Positions 50,178 through 58,919 of a stretch of 64,000 bases of DNA are shown one piece after another. The notes below the pieces were generated by a model. It did no database searches. It had not been told where the DNA came from and saw only the letters and a program-made list of their open reading frames with translations. The position numbers were made by a program, and so were the translations under genes. The DNA lies in contig NZ_BANX01000039.1 of assembly GCF_000334455.1 (NCBI RefSeq), forward strand, positions 1-64,000. Reading direction: 5' to 3'. Origin of the DNA: Gordonia soli NBRC 108243 (GTDB taxonomy: Bacteria > Actinomycetota > Actinomycetes > Mycobacteriales > Mycobacteriaceae). Position 1 is the stretch's first letter, and every line of letters starts with the position of its first letter.

Positions 50178-50470
50178 GGCGCGTGCTCCTCGGCGATCTG
50201 ACGCATCGCTGTGACCATCGCCTGCTGCACCTCGGCCGTGGCCGTCGAGACGGCTGCGGCATCGGCGAACTTCGCGATGCTCTTCTGGTTCTCAACGTCG
50301 CGGCGTTCTGCCGCCTCCAGTTCGCGGTCGCGGATCGAGATCAGCTCACGGTGGGTGACACCGAGCACGATCCACCCTTTGACCAACGCGATGGCCGTGG
50401 CTGTCGCGACCACGAGGATGATCGACACCACGCCGACCCCGTTCCACGCGGCCGGCGACAGGAAGCTCAC
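50174..50470 (-). CDS. Single-span phage membrane protein with coiled-coil tail
   Basis: This 98-residue protein starts with GTG. One N-terminal membrane helix (VGVVSIILVVATATAIALVKG) is followed by a long charged helix (RELISIRDRELEAAERRDVE). The layout fits a single-span holin or an i-spanin-like protein, but no family match is evident. It follows the four-span holin candidate by 16 bp and overlaps the 68-residue gene by 4 bp. Confidence 0.72.
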   Translation of the reverse strand: MSFLSPAAWNGVGVVSIILVVATATAIALVKGWIVLGVTHRELISIRDRELEAAERRDVENQKSIAKFADAAAVSTATAEVQQAMVTAMRQIAEEHAP

Positions 50471-50486
50471 GCGCTACAACCGATCG

Positions 50487-50909
50487 TCATTCCGCGACCG
50501 GGGCGTTCGGGTCGGCGATCCCTTGGGCGTTGCCGGTGAATGCCGACGTGCTGGCCGTGTTGGCGTTCATGATCCCGCCGGTGAGTCCGGCCAGTGCGGT
50601 CGACACGACCGGGAGCCATATCCCGACCTGCACCTGGGATGCGATGCCGTAGCCCAGGAGCCCGAGCTGGACGGCGCCGACCGCTGCGTACAGCAGAGGG
50701 CGCAGGGTCGAGATCGATCGGGCGCGGACGAACGCGATCAGGGGCGCGAGGAACGCCGTCACGATGCCCGCCCAGAGGGCCGACTTGTCACCGGTGGCAA
50801 CTGCCCCGATGGATGCGCCGGCCGTCGCGGTCGGGAGGGCGGTGTAGGCGATCGAGATCCAGTCGGTCGTCGCCTTGAGTCCGAGCTTCTCGAGAATGGT
50901 GCTGCTCAC
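50487..50909 (-). CDS. Probable phage holin, multi-span
   Basis: This 140-residue protein starts with GTG, two bases after the muramidase stop. Hydrophobic segments are WISIAYTALPTATAGASIGAV, LWAGIVTAFLAPLIAFVRA, LLYAAVGAVQLGLLGYGIA and IWLPVVSTALAGLTGGI, with a hydrophilic C-terminus. Size, spans and position directly behind the two endolysin genes support a holin that releases them at lysis. Confidence 0.75.
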   Translation of the reverse strand: MSSTILEKLGLKATTDWISIAYTALPTATAGASIGAVATGDKSALWAGIVTAFLAPLIAFVRARSISTLRPLLYAAVGAVQLGLLGYGIASQVQVGIWLPVVSTALAGLTGGIMNANTASTSAFTGNAQGIADPNAPVAE

Positions 50910-50911
50910 GG

Positions 50912-51736
50912 TCAGACCCCCAGCTTCTTCGCGAGGGCCTCGACGGTGCGCTTCAGCGCTGCGAGGCCGTCGCGCACGGTGTTCTCCGACTTACCGTCGG
51001 CCGCCTTGCCCATCGAGGAGTCAGGTCCCCACAGGTTCGGGCCGAGCTGGTCGGCGATCCACCGCACCTTCGTGAGTAGTTCTTTCTGCTCTGCGTCGTT
51101 GAGTGCAGCCATGATGTTGTTTCCTCCGTTCACGCCGCACGCTGCGGCGAAATCTGTGGGTGAGAGATCGGTCAGGTTCATGTCGCAGTTGCCGAACGGC
51201 GCGCAGCCCTGCGGGCCGGGTCCGTACCCCTGACCGTCGGTGTACTGCCACGCGATCTGATTGGGGTAGTTCGGTTTTGTGCGCGAGTAGCCCGCGACGA
51301 CCAGCCGAGTGTCCCTCGGCTTATGTGGCCACAGGGAGTTGAGATCGCCCTGGTTGCCGTAGGCGACGACGCGGCGCCGGTCGCCGAGGAATCGGGCGAG
51401 GCCGTCGATGAGGTTGTTGATACCGGCCGATTGGTTGCCGCCGATCTGGCCGCCCCACGACTCGACGTCGACCATCGCGATCAACTTCGGGTGCGGGGTT
51501 CCGACCTGCGCTGTGAACGTGTCGAGGGTCTGTTGCCAGTTCTGGCGGTAGACCATGTAGACGAGGAAACAGTCGAGCTTGCCCGCGTCGGCCGCGCGGC
51601 GACACCACGCGTAGTTGTTGGCCCACTTCTGATCTCGGTAGGTCCCGTCGTTGGATCGGATGCAGAGCATTCGGTACGGGTAGGAGTCGTCGACGCCGCG
51701 CTGCCACTCGGACACGTCGGCATAGAAGGTGCTCAC
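50912..51736 (-). CDS. Lysin A, glycoside hydrolase 25-type muramidase part
   Basis: From GTG 51736 the protein has 274 residues. Residues 1-190 form a GH25-like barrel: FYADVSEWQ with the first acidic residue, IRSNDGTYRDQKWANN, the catalytic pair in IAMVDVESWGGQ, and WQYTDGQGYGPGP near the end. The C-terminal 65 residues (ALNDAEQKELLTKVRWIADQ ... RDGLAALKRTVEALAKKLG) repeat the tail of the neighbouring peptidase. It should cut the glycan chain of peptidoglycan. GTGA overlap with the peptidase gene means both lysin parts are made together. Confidence 0.87.
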   Translation of the reverse strand: MSTFYADVSEWQRGVDDSYPYRMLCIRSNDGTYRDQKWANNYAWCRRAADAGKLDCFLVYMVYRQNWQQTLDTFTAQVGTPHPKLIAMVDVESWGGQIGGNQSAGINNLIDGLARFLGDRRRVVAYGNQGDLNSLWPHKPRDTRLVVAGYSRTKPNYPNQIAWQYTDGQGYGPGPQGCAPFGNCDMNLTDLSPTDFAAACGVNGGNNIMAALNDAEQKELLTKVRWIADQLGPNLWGPDSSMGKAADGKSENTVRDGLAALKRTVEALAKKLGV

Positions 51737-52476
51737 AGCTTCGCCCCGATCCGCTCGATCGTCCGCTTCGTGCTCGCGATCCCGTCGCGTACTGTCAGCT
51801 CCTTGCCGTCGGGGCCGAGGATCGACGAGCTCGCTCCCCATGCGGGGAGTTTCGGGCCGAGCTGGTCGTAGACGTAGCGCACCCGGTCGAGGAGCACGCG
51901 CTGGTCGGCATCCGACAGCGCCCCGAACGGATTCGGGACGTCGGGTGCCACGAGGGCGCCATAGCCCTTCGGGGTGATGTTGACCGCCAGACGCTCGATC
52001 GGCATCCACCAGTGTTCGATGCCGCCGAACCGGGCGGAGTCGGAGATGTAGGCGCCGTTGGCCAGTCCGTCCCCGCCGACTTCGGCGCCAACGCCGGTCA
52101 CGAAGTGCATGATCAGTTCCCACGGGTAGCCCGGCGGCCGGGTGTTGCCCTGCGCCCAGATGTTGATCGGCATCCCGCGCCGGCTGTTGACGATCGTCTC
52201 GGTGATCGCGACCCGGAGAGCCTGGATGTCTTCGCGCGTGGGGTTTCCGGTGCGGATGTAGCGCGCCGAGTACGCGCGGCCGGTTCGCCTGGACAGGACC
52301 GCGTCGATGTTCGCCACGTCGGCGGTGCCGTCGACGGTTGTGCCGCACTCGATCGCCATCTGGTTCTCGGTGACGTTGATCCCGTAGGTGGAGAGCACGA
52401 CCAGCGCGGTCGACGGTCCGCAGGTCCAGCCCTTCTGTTGGGCGTGGTAGGTGTGCGGGAGGATGGTCTGAGTCAT
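51733..52476 (-). CDS. Lysin A, C39-type peptidase part
   Basis: From ATG 52476 the protein has 247 residues. The peptidase domain has nucleophile Cys in QKGWTCGPSTALVVLSTYG and a candidate His in LIMHFVTGVGAE, the C39-like arrangement used in actinophage endolysins to cut peptidoglycan stem peptides. The C-terminal 65 residues (ALSDADQRVLLDRVRYVYDQ ... RDGIASTKRTIERIGAKL) match the muramidase tail. ATGA overlap joins it to the upstream tail gene. Encoding lysin A as two proteins is known among Gordonia phages. Confidence 0.85.
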   Translation of the reverse strand: MTQTILPHTYHAQQKGWTCGPSTALVVLSTYGINVTENQMAIECGTTVDGTADVANIDAVLSRRTGRAYSARYIRTGNPTREDIQALRVAITETIVNSRRGMPINIWAQGNTRPPGYPWELIMHFVTGVGAEVGGDGLANGAYISDSARFGGIEHWWMPIERLAVNITPKGYGALVAPDVPNPFGALSDADQRVLLDRVRYVYDQLGPKLPAWGASSSILGPDGKELTVRDGIASTKRTIERIGAKL

Positions 52477-53873
52477 GGCGTCATGTCCTTTGCGACGAAG
52501 TTGTCCCACGCGGCCGAACTTGTTGTGAGGAGCCGCGTTTGAGCGAGGCCGAAGTAGCGCCGGCCGCCGACGTGCGGGATGACACCGCCGGTGTCGATCC
52601 AGGAGATCTCGGGGACGCCGCTGGTGTCGGTGGAGGCGTACACGTTGAACGTGTTGGACGCCTGCCGGTAGGTGATGGTCCACCCGCCGCTGCGCGCGGT
52701 GCCCGATGATCCGACCTGGGTTGCGGTGCCGCCGATCCCGCCGGTGACCGTGTAGAGCGCACATCCCGAGTTGCTCACGCCGAGGGCGAGGAAGTTCCCG
52801 ATTGACGAGTCGGATGCGGCGATCATGAACGACTGCCGCACATTCGGGTTACCGAGCCACGCTGCCACGTTCCAGTCGTCGGTCGCGAGCTGGAGCTGGT
52901 AGATGCCCGCCTGTCGGCCGTCGGTCGTGCCGTTGAATACCAGTTGGCCGCCGCTGATCTTGAGGTTCGATCCGGAACTCACGTTGTTCAGCACCCACGA
53001 TCCGAGGTCGCCGTCGAAGTTGTCGGCGATGGTGCGCGGGACGGTGGCGAACGACGTGTTCGAGCCGAATTGCAGGAACAGGAACGACGTCGAGTACGAG
53101 GCGTCGACGACCGCGCCAGAGATCGACGACGGTGCGGGTGAGGAGGCAGGGTTGCGCACGAGGCCCGGCTGGTACGGCCGCGCCAGCGCGTTGGGCTTCG
53201 ACGAGACGGCCCCGTGGAATACGACCGACCCGCTGCCGGTCATGCGCGCCTGGACCGCGAGGACGTCGTCGCGTTGCACCACGAGGGCGACCGGGAGCAC
53301 GTGTGTCCCCCACGAGTCCGCCACCGACAGCGACGAACTGAGGTCGGGCGACGAGTACAGCAAGGCGACCTCGCCGGTCGCGACGTTGAGGCTGTAGACG
53401 TCGAGGTTGAGACTCGAGACCGTGCCGGTCTTCTTCGCCACCCATGCGAGGCCCTGGCGCTGCGCCGCCTCCGACGAGCGGAGGAATCCCCAGGCGGCCG
53501 AGGTGGACGTGACGGTGATCGATGCGCTGGCGCTCTGGGCATCGATCGTGACGTCGGCGGTCGAGTCGGTCGAGACGTAGATCGACGCGCCGCCCGCCTG
53601 CTGGGTGACGGCCGCATTCGACGCGACACCCGAGTTGGCCGTGTTCGCGCTCGCCTGCGCCCCGTCGGCCGACAGCTGCGCGGTGGCGGCGGCGTTGTAG
53701 GCCGAGACCGCCTGCGTCGACAGGTCGTCAGCCCACGTCTTCAGCCCGGCGAACGGGCTGATCTTCGACCCGAAGACGTCGATCTGGAATCCGGCGACGG
53801 CGTAGAGCACCCGCGCGAGGACCAACTCGAAGAACGACTTCGTCCACGTTCCAACGAACTGCTGTGAGGGCAT
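52473..53873 (-). CDS. Phage minor tail protein
   Basis: From ATG 53873 (TGATG overlap with the preceding stop) the protein has 466 residues. The N-terminal 60 residues (SFFELVLARVLYAVAGFQID) look like a tail attachment segment. An Ala/Ser-rich helix follows, then two beta-sandwich regions with lectin-like composition: TIADNFDGDLGSWVLNNVSS opens a concanavalin-like domain of about 200 residues. Its place just before the lysins suggests a receptor-binding or baseplate-peripheral protein. The longer frame to 54818 belongs to another gene's antiparallel reading and is rejected. Confidence 0.75.
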   Translation of the reverse strand: MPSQQFVGTWTKSFFELVLARVLYAVAGFQIDVFGSKISPFAGLKTWADDLSTQAVSAYNAAATAQLSADGAQASANTANSGVASNAAVTQQAGGASIYVSTDSTADVTIDAQSASASITVTSTSAAWGFLRSSEAAQRQGLAWVAKKTGTVSSLNLDVYSLNVATGEVALLYSSPDLSSSLSVADSWGTHVLPVALVVQRDDVLAVQARMTGSGSVVFHGAVSSKPNALARPYQPGLVRNPASSPAPSSISGAVVDASYSTSFLFLQFGSNTSFATVPRTIADNFDGDLGSWVLNNVSSGSNLKISGGQLVFNGTTDGRQAGIYQLQLATDDWNVAAWLGNPNVRQSFMIAASDSSIGNFLALGVSNSGCALYTVTGGIGGTATQVGSSGTARSGGWTITYRQASNTFNVYASTDTSGVPEISWIDTGGVIPHVGGRRYFGLAQTRLLTTSSAAWDNFVAKDMTP

Positions 53874-54766
53874 CAGGCCGGATCCAGCCAGATGCGCAGC
53901 TCGGCGAGGACCTGCGACGTCGACCAGTTGGCCGAGCCGTATTGCCGCACCGCGGAGAAGACGATCGTCTGGGCTGTCCCGGCCGGCACGACCGCGGCGG
54001 GTGACGAATCGGTCGGCAGGATCGCGACGCCGAATCGGGGTGATGCCGACAGGTGATACGCCACCCCGGCGGCCTCCTGGCCGCGCGCGTAGCCCAGCAT
54101 CGTGCCCGAGGCTGCGATGGTCGCGGGCGCGGTTGCCGATCCACCCATGCGGATCTCGCCGTCGATGCGGGTGCCGATCGCCGCGGGGGTGACTTCGACG
54201 TCGCCCTCGACGCGTGGGCGGTAGGCGAAGGACTGGGCCGGGATCGTGATGTTCGTCAGGACTCCCGTGACGCCTGCGGCGGTCATGGACAGCGAGGTGA
54301 ACGACGAGGCCGAGACGACGTAGAGGACGGGCTTGGTCTGGACTGTGGTCCACACCGCCTTGTTCGTCGTCGAGTTGTAGACGAGCATCTGGCCGCTGGT
54401 GGGCGTGCCGGTGACGTCGGAGGACGAGAGGACTGAGCCGGGGGAACCGGTGCCGCCGTCTGCGCCCTTCGGGATTGTCAGCGCGAGGTCGTAGACACTC
54501 GCCTCGCCCGGGCCGCCGGGGCTCACGAGCGTGAGGGAGCCGGTCGCGTTGCTGTTCGCCGGACCCGCGGTGACTGCGATGTTGCGGAACGTGGCCGCCA
54601 GGCCGGGGAGACCCTGCGCGAGGGCGACCGCGTTGGATGTCGCCGAGTCGGCGTCGATGACCATCGTCATGGTGCACACACCCGTGGAGAACGGGTCCTG
54701 CGCACCCGTGAAGAGACACTGGACGGTCGCGACGTACGACCCATCTGGATTGCGAACGAAACTCAT
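53873..54766 (-). CDS. Phage minor tail protein with short collagen-like segment
   Basis: This 297-residue protein starts MSFVRNPDGSYVATVQCLF. A beta-rich N-terminal region (1-90) is followed by a short Gly-X-Y-like stretch (IPKGADGGTGSPGS), which often marks trimeric tail fibres, and a C-terminal beta-domain of about 150 residues. No specific family was recognised. It sits 15 bp after the Gp37-like gene and shares one base with the next. Confidence 0.72.
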   Translation of the reverse strand: MSFVRNPDGSYVATVQCLFTGAQDPFSTGVCTMTMVIDADSATSNAVALAQGLPGLAATFRNIAVTAGPANSNATGSLTLVSPGGPGEASVYDLALTIPKGADGGTGSPGSVLSSSDVTGTPTSGQMLVYNSTTNKAVWTTVQTKPVLYVVSASSFTSLSMTAAGVTGVLTNITIPAQSFAYRPRVEGDVEVTPAAIGTRIDGEIRMGGSATAPATIAASGTMLGYARGQEAAGVAYHLSASPRFGVAILPTDSSPAAVVPAGTAQTIVFSAVRQYGSANWSTSQVLAELRIWLDPA

Positions 54767-54781
54767 TGGCTGCCTTCCTGA

Positions 54782-57451
54782 TTACCCGACAAGGGTCACC
54801 GCCTTGATGGCGCTCCATAGCCCCTCGTACTGGCGGGCGAACTTGGCGTACGGGGATTCGAGCGCGTTCCCGTCACCGACGGTGATCTCGAGGTCCTCGA
54901 AGTCCTGACGCGTGTCGGTGATCTGCCACTCGGTGAGGTAGTCGGTGTAGATCACTCGGTCGTCGGGGTCGATCCACGAGAGCGGGTCGCCCGTCTCGTA
55001 GTCGCGGCCGTAGGTGTACTGGCCGCCGTCGCGGGTCTTCAGCTGGAAGGTGTAGTAGCCGCGCGAATCCCACAGCGCCGCCTCCAGCGCGACGAGCTCG
55101 TTGAGCGTGTACGCGGTGCCGCCGGTGCTGGTGAAGAACTCGGGATACCCGAACTTGCCCAGCTTCTTCCGGCGTCCGGCGTGCTCGATCTCCTGGAACG
55201 CGAGGATGATGTTGTCGAACACGCCATCGAGCAGCGAGTTCGGAATCGCTCCGATCGCGCCCGCGGCGCCGGCCGTTGCGGCTGCCGCCGCCGCGATGAT
55301 CATCGACAGGAGCGCTTCGAGGATCAGGTTGATCCCCTGGTTGACCCACTCGGGCGACTGTCCGCCGCCGATCACGGTGTAGGCGAGCGGATGGTGCGCC
55401 ACTACATGGGTTTCGGTGATCCCGCTGTTCGGGCCGTCCTCGTAGATCGGCCACGGCGGTTTCGAGTCGAGGCCGAAGTAGTGCGACAGGATCCCGCCGT
55501 AGGGGTTCGTCGCGTCGGTCTCGTTCATCGAGCTGGGGTCGATGCCGAGCAGCGCCTCCAGGATGCCGCCGAGTGCCATGTCGGCCAGCTCGACCCCGGC
55601 GCCGATAAGACCGTCGATCGCGGTCCCTGTCGGGCCGGTGACGTTGGTCTTGTCGACGAAGTCGAAGCAGATGGTCGGCTCGGTCAGGGTGAACGCCCAG
55701 GGTGCAGGCTGCGGCTCCCCCGGCTCCCACATCCAGACCTTGGGCACGACGCCGCAGTCCTTCATCGGCTGCTCGATCAGCGACATCACCGAGTCCATGC
55801 GGGCGGTGATGGTGGTCCACTTCGAGGTGTCCGTCAGCGGGTTCGTCGGGATGATGACGTAGGGCGGCTTCCCGTTCTGCGCGTTGGCTGTTGCCGAGGC
55901 GAACCAGGCCGCAGGGTTGGTGAGGTTGTTGACGATCTCCCAGAGCCCGAAGTAGGTCCGGATCTGCTGCTCGGCGAGCATCGTCTTGATGCAGGTGATG
56001 ATCGGGCCGACGTGCACAGCCTCTTTGATCGGCTGGAACTGGATCGGGGTCCACCAGGTCGGGAACACCATCCACTTGTTCAGCCAGTTCGTATCGTGGA
56101 CCAGCTGCATCGTGTAGGTCTTGACACCCTTGACCACGGCCTTCTCGCAGGTGTCGACGCGGCCGGTCCACTTCCAGTACCCCTGCTTGCGCACCGTGAT
56201 CGGGACGACGGTGCTCTTGCACGTCATGCCGACGGGGCCAGCGGGGTCGGAGCCCTTCAGCTCGATCGTTCCGGTGCCGACGGCTCGGACCTTCTCCCCG
56301 ACGGTGGCCGACAGGTAGTCGTTGATCGGCATGAGCGGATAGCCCTTGTTGTCGTGCACCCGGACCTCGAGGCCCGGGTTCGCCATGAGGGCGTCCTGGC
56401 GGCGGTCGGCCTCGGCGAACGCGGCGACCGGATCAGCCTGCGAGAGGTCGAGGTGGCCGTCGGCGTAGCGGACGGTGCCGTCAGCCTTCGCCGTTGCCGT
56501 GACGGTGGTCTTCGCCGATCCGCCAGCCTTGCCGTCGGCGGTCGCAGTGACCGTGACGGTGGTGCTCGCGCCCCCGACTTCCCCGACGACACCGTCGGCC
56601 GCCGCGGTGGCCGTGACGGTCGTCTGGGCGCCGCTGCGATGCTGGGCGGTGCCACCGGCCGTGGGGGTGGCGGTGATGGTCGTGGCAGCGTTCCCGCTGC
56701 CGTCCACACGCCCGTCGGCGCTGGAGCCGACGGTGACGTCGGTCGAGGCGCCGCCCGTCTTCGTCAGTACGCCGTCGGCGGGTGTCCCGACCGTGACGGT
56801 CGTGTTGGCCGAGCCGCCGCTGGACCCGTCGGCGACTGCGGTGGCCACGACGGTCGTCGCAGCACCAGAGGAGGCCCCACGGATGCCCGCGGCGGTCGGG
56901 GTGGCCGTGATGACCGTGGTAGCACCCGACGAGGTCGCGCGAAGGCCTCCCGCGATGGCGGTCGCGGTGATGGTCTGCGACGCGCCGCCGGTCGTCCCCT
57001 TGCCGCCGTCGGCGACGGGGGTGGCGGTGATGGTGGTCGTCGCGTCGCCGGTGTACGCCTGACTCGTCGGGTTGACGTCGATCGACGTCCCGGCCGCCGT
57101 GACGGTGGTGGTCGAGGCGAACGCGTTGTTGTAGATCGAATGGCGGATCTTGTCGCCCGCGATGAGGTTCGCGGTGTAGGTCAGCGTTCCCGATCCTGAG
57201 TTGGCTGGCGACTCGGCCACGACGGTGCCGTTGAGCAGGAGCGCCGCCTTGCGGAAGCTGCCGCCCGTGTTGGCGTAGGACAGCGTGATGGTGGCGGAGC
57301 CGTTGCCGGCGACCACCAGCTCGTCGGCCGTGATGGTCGCGGGATAGGACGCGTCCGAGGTCCAGCTCGTGACCTGGACGTACCCGGCCGTGCTCTGCGA
57401 CCCGATCGACTGCGACCCGCTCTTGTTGATCCGCTGCCGCGAGATCGCCAC
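54782..57451 (-). CDS. Large minor tail protein, ReqiPepy6 Gp37-like, with N-terminal repeats
   Basis: This 889-residue protein starts with GTG. Residues 25-125 form a beta domain (ATITLSYANTGGSFRKAALL). Residues 134-333 are about ten copies of a 20-residue Thr/Ala/Gly repeat. Residues 334-889 resemble the Gp37-like tail proteins of actinophages (VRVHDNKGYPLMPINDYL, VTCKSTVVPITVRKQGYWKW-like region, DTNWLNKWMVFPTWWTP, and the C-terminal YTDYLTEWQITDTRQDFEDL). Such proteins make the tail tip that reaches the host surface. A hydrophobic Ala-rich stretch near 710-740 could insert in membrane. The family call rests on memory of the pattern. Confidence 0.78.
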   Translation of the reverse strand: MAISRQRINKSGSQSIGSQSTAGYVQVTSWTSDASYPATITADELVVAGNGSATITLSYANTGGSFRKAALLLNGTVVAESPANSGSGTLTYTANLIAGDKIRHSIYNNAFASTTTVTAAGTSIDVNPTSQAYTGDATTTITATPVADGGKGTTGGASQTITATAIAGGLRATSSGATTVITATPTAAGIRGASSGAATTVVATAVADGSSGGSANTTVTVGTPADGVLTKTGGASTDVTVGSSADGRVDGSGNAATTITATPTAGGTAQHRSGAQTTVTATAAADGVVGEVGGASTTVTVTATADGKAGGSAKTTVTATAKADGTVRYADGHLDLSQADPVAAFAEADRRQDALMANPGLEVRVHDNKGYPLMPINDYLSATVGEKVRAVGTGTIELKGSDPAGPVGMTCKSTVVPITVRKQGYWKWTGRVDTCEKAVVKGVKTYTMQLVHDTNWLNKWMVFPTWWTPIQFQPIKEAVHVGPIITCIKTMLAEQQIRTYFGLWEIVNNLTNPAAWFASATANAQNGKPPYVIIPTNPLTDTSKWTTITARMDSVMSLIEQPMKDCGVVPKVWMWEPGEPQPAPWAFTLTEPTICFDFVDKTNVTGPTGTAIDGLIGAGVELADMALGGILEALLGIDPSSMNETDATNPYGGILSHYFGLDSKPPWPIYEDGPNSGITETHVVAHHPLAYTVIGGGQSPEWVNQGINLILEALLSMIIAAAAAATAGAAGAIGAIPNSLLDGVFDNIILAFQEIEHAGRRKKLGKFGYPEFFTSTGGTAYTLNELVALEAALWDSRGYYTFQLKTRDGGQYTYGRDYETGDPLSWIDPDDRVIYTDYLTEWQITDTRQDFEDLEITVGDGNALESPYAKFARQYEGLWSAIKAVTLVG
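56455..57052 (-). repeat. In-frame tandem protein repeats in the large minor tail protein
   Basis: About ten imperfect units of 18-22 residues follow the pattern G-x-A-T-T-x-T-x-T-A-x-A-D-G-x-x-G (for example GGASTTVTVTATADGKAG). DNA identity between units is moderate and T-C-A-C-C-G-type codons recur, so the array can grow or shrink by recombination without breaking the frame. Confidence 0.85.
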
Positions 57452-57494
57452 TTACGTCACGGCCTCTCGACCGATTCGCACCGTTGGTCTCGCG

Positions 57495-57905
57495 TCAGTT
57501 CGCGGCCAGCGGCGTGAGATTGAGCGAGTCGGTCGACAGCGTGTAGGTGTCGCCGGTCGACCACGTGCGGGTCGAGTTGAGCGCCGCGGTCCACAGGCAG
57601 TTGCCACCGCTCGATGCGTCGAAGAACGAGACGTGCGAGAGGGTCTCGGACACGGCCGAGGCCGAGCAGGTCCAGGACGGCGCGGTGCCGGTGATGCTGA
57701 TCGATCCACCCGACGCGGCGGCGAACGTGATCGCCACTCGCACGGTTCCACCGACGGTCCCGGCCGAGAGGTTCGAGGCGGCCGTGGCGCCCGGGACGCC
57801 GACGTGGAGTTGGGCGTAGACAGTGGTCGGCGGCGTGGTCGACGAGCCGCGGACCCAGTTGAGCCAGAGGTTCGCCATGTACGAGGTGATTCCGACGGCA
57901 GGCAT
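57495..57905 (-). CDS. Small phage tail-fibre-like protein
   Basis: This 136-residue beta-rich protein opens with MPAVGITSYMANLWLNWVRG and contains TVYAQLHVGVPGA and VSFFDASSGGNCLWTAAL, a pattern seen in a family of small tail-fibre or tail-tip proteins of actinophages. It lies between the distal-tail-like and Gp37-like genes. The exact role is unknown. Confidence 0.72.
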   Translation of the reverse strand: MPAVGITSYMANLWLNWVRGSSTTPPTTVYAQLHVGVPGATAASNLSAGTVGGTVRVAITFAAASGGSISITGTAPSWTCSASAVSETLSHVSFFDASSGGNCLWTAALNSTRTWSTGDTYTLSTDSLNLTPLAAN

Positions 57906-57971
57906 GTGGGACTCCTTTGGGTACGACGAATCACCCGACCGGGGCGGTCGGGTGACGAGGGATGGGGTGGG

Positions 57972-58919
57972 CTACTCGGGCCAGTCGCGGTAGGGCGTGA
58001 GGCGCGAGGTGATCGACGTGACGTTGGTTGTCGCACCCGTCACGGTGACGGGAATGTGGGCGATACCAGCGAGATTCGTCCGGACCGGCGGCGGGACCGG
58101 TGTGGCGAAACGGTTCTTCAGTCGCGGGTACACGTTGGCGTTCGAGTTCAGCTCGATCGCGGTCCGCTTCCTCGGCAGGGTCGTGAGCTTGACCAGCTCG
58201 CCCGCCTTCACCTGAATCGAGACCGTGCGGCCATTGGCCCCGTTGTCGCCGAGGGTGAACGTCCCAGGGCCCTGGAGGAGATGGTCGGGCCAGCCGTTCA
58301 CGTTGCCGCGGTTGCGCAGCGCCAGCATGTTGGGCCGCAGGGTGTCGGCCGGCTGGTTCAGCGAGCGCAGTGCTCCGGATCGGTACACGAGTTTGTCGAC
58401 CGATGGGAACGACTGCCAGAACGCATCATCGGAGCGTGCCGACCATTCGAGGGTCCACTTCGTCTGATGATCGGGCGGGAGGTCGCCGCGGTACTCGCCG
58501 AGCGACCGGAGGTCGACCCACCACTCCCCCGCGTCGTGGGTGAAGACGACCCAGCGTCCCGTCTTCCTCGGCTGCCACCCGTTGTTCCACGCTCGTGCGA
58601 GGCGCCGACGCTCGGTGATCGTCGGGGCCCACAGGGAGATGGTGAAATCGATCTCCATCTTGTCGTAGTGGGAGTCGAGCCAGTCGGTTCCGTCCTGGTG
58701 TGCGCCTTGCTGATCCACATGCGTCAGGGGCGCCGAGATCCCTTTGATCTTCTCCAGGTGCGCCCCGGTCGACCACTGGGCGGGGAACGCGGTCGCTCCC
58801 CCGCGCAGTGGCCACCGCACTCCGTTCGCGTCGATCCACGTGTGGACCGCGATGTCGCGGCGAAGCAGATCGTCGATCTGGATCGGCATCAGCGGGTGCG
58901 TGGGGTTCACGATCGTCAT
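57972..58919 (-). CDS. Distal tail-like protein
   Basis: This 315-residue protein is encoded immediately after the tape measure (ATGA overlap), the usual place of the distal tail protein in siphoviruses. The middle has ERRRLARAWNNGWQPRKTGRWVVF and LGEYRGDLPPDHQTKWTLEW, typical of actinophage Dit-type minor tail proteins. The C-terminal region (RTNLAGIAHIPVTVTGATTN) may be a galectin-like beta domain. It should form the hub that joins tail tube and tip. Confidence 0.8.
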   Translation of the reverse strand: MTIVNPTHPLMPIQIDDLLRRDIAVHTWIDANGVRWPLRGGATAFPAQWSTGAHLEKIKGISAPLTHVDQQGAHQDGTDWLDSHYDKMEIDFTISLWAPTITERRRLARAWNNGWQPRKTGRWVVFTHDAGEWWVDLRSLGEYRGDLPPDHQTKWTLEWSARSDDAFWQSFPSVDKLVYRSGALRSLNQPADTLRPNMLALRNRGNVNGWPDHLLQGPGTFTLGDNGANGRTVSIQVKAGELVKLTTLPRKRTAIELNSNANVYPRLKNRFATPVPPPVRTNLAGIAHIPVTVTGATTNVTSITSRLTPYRDWPE

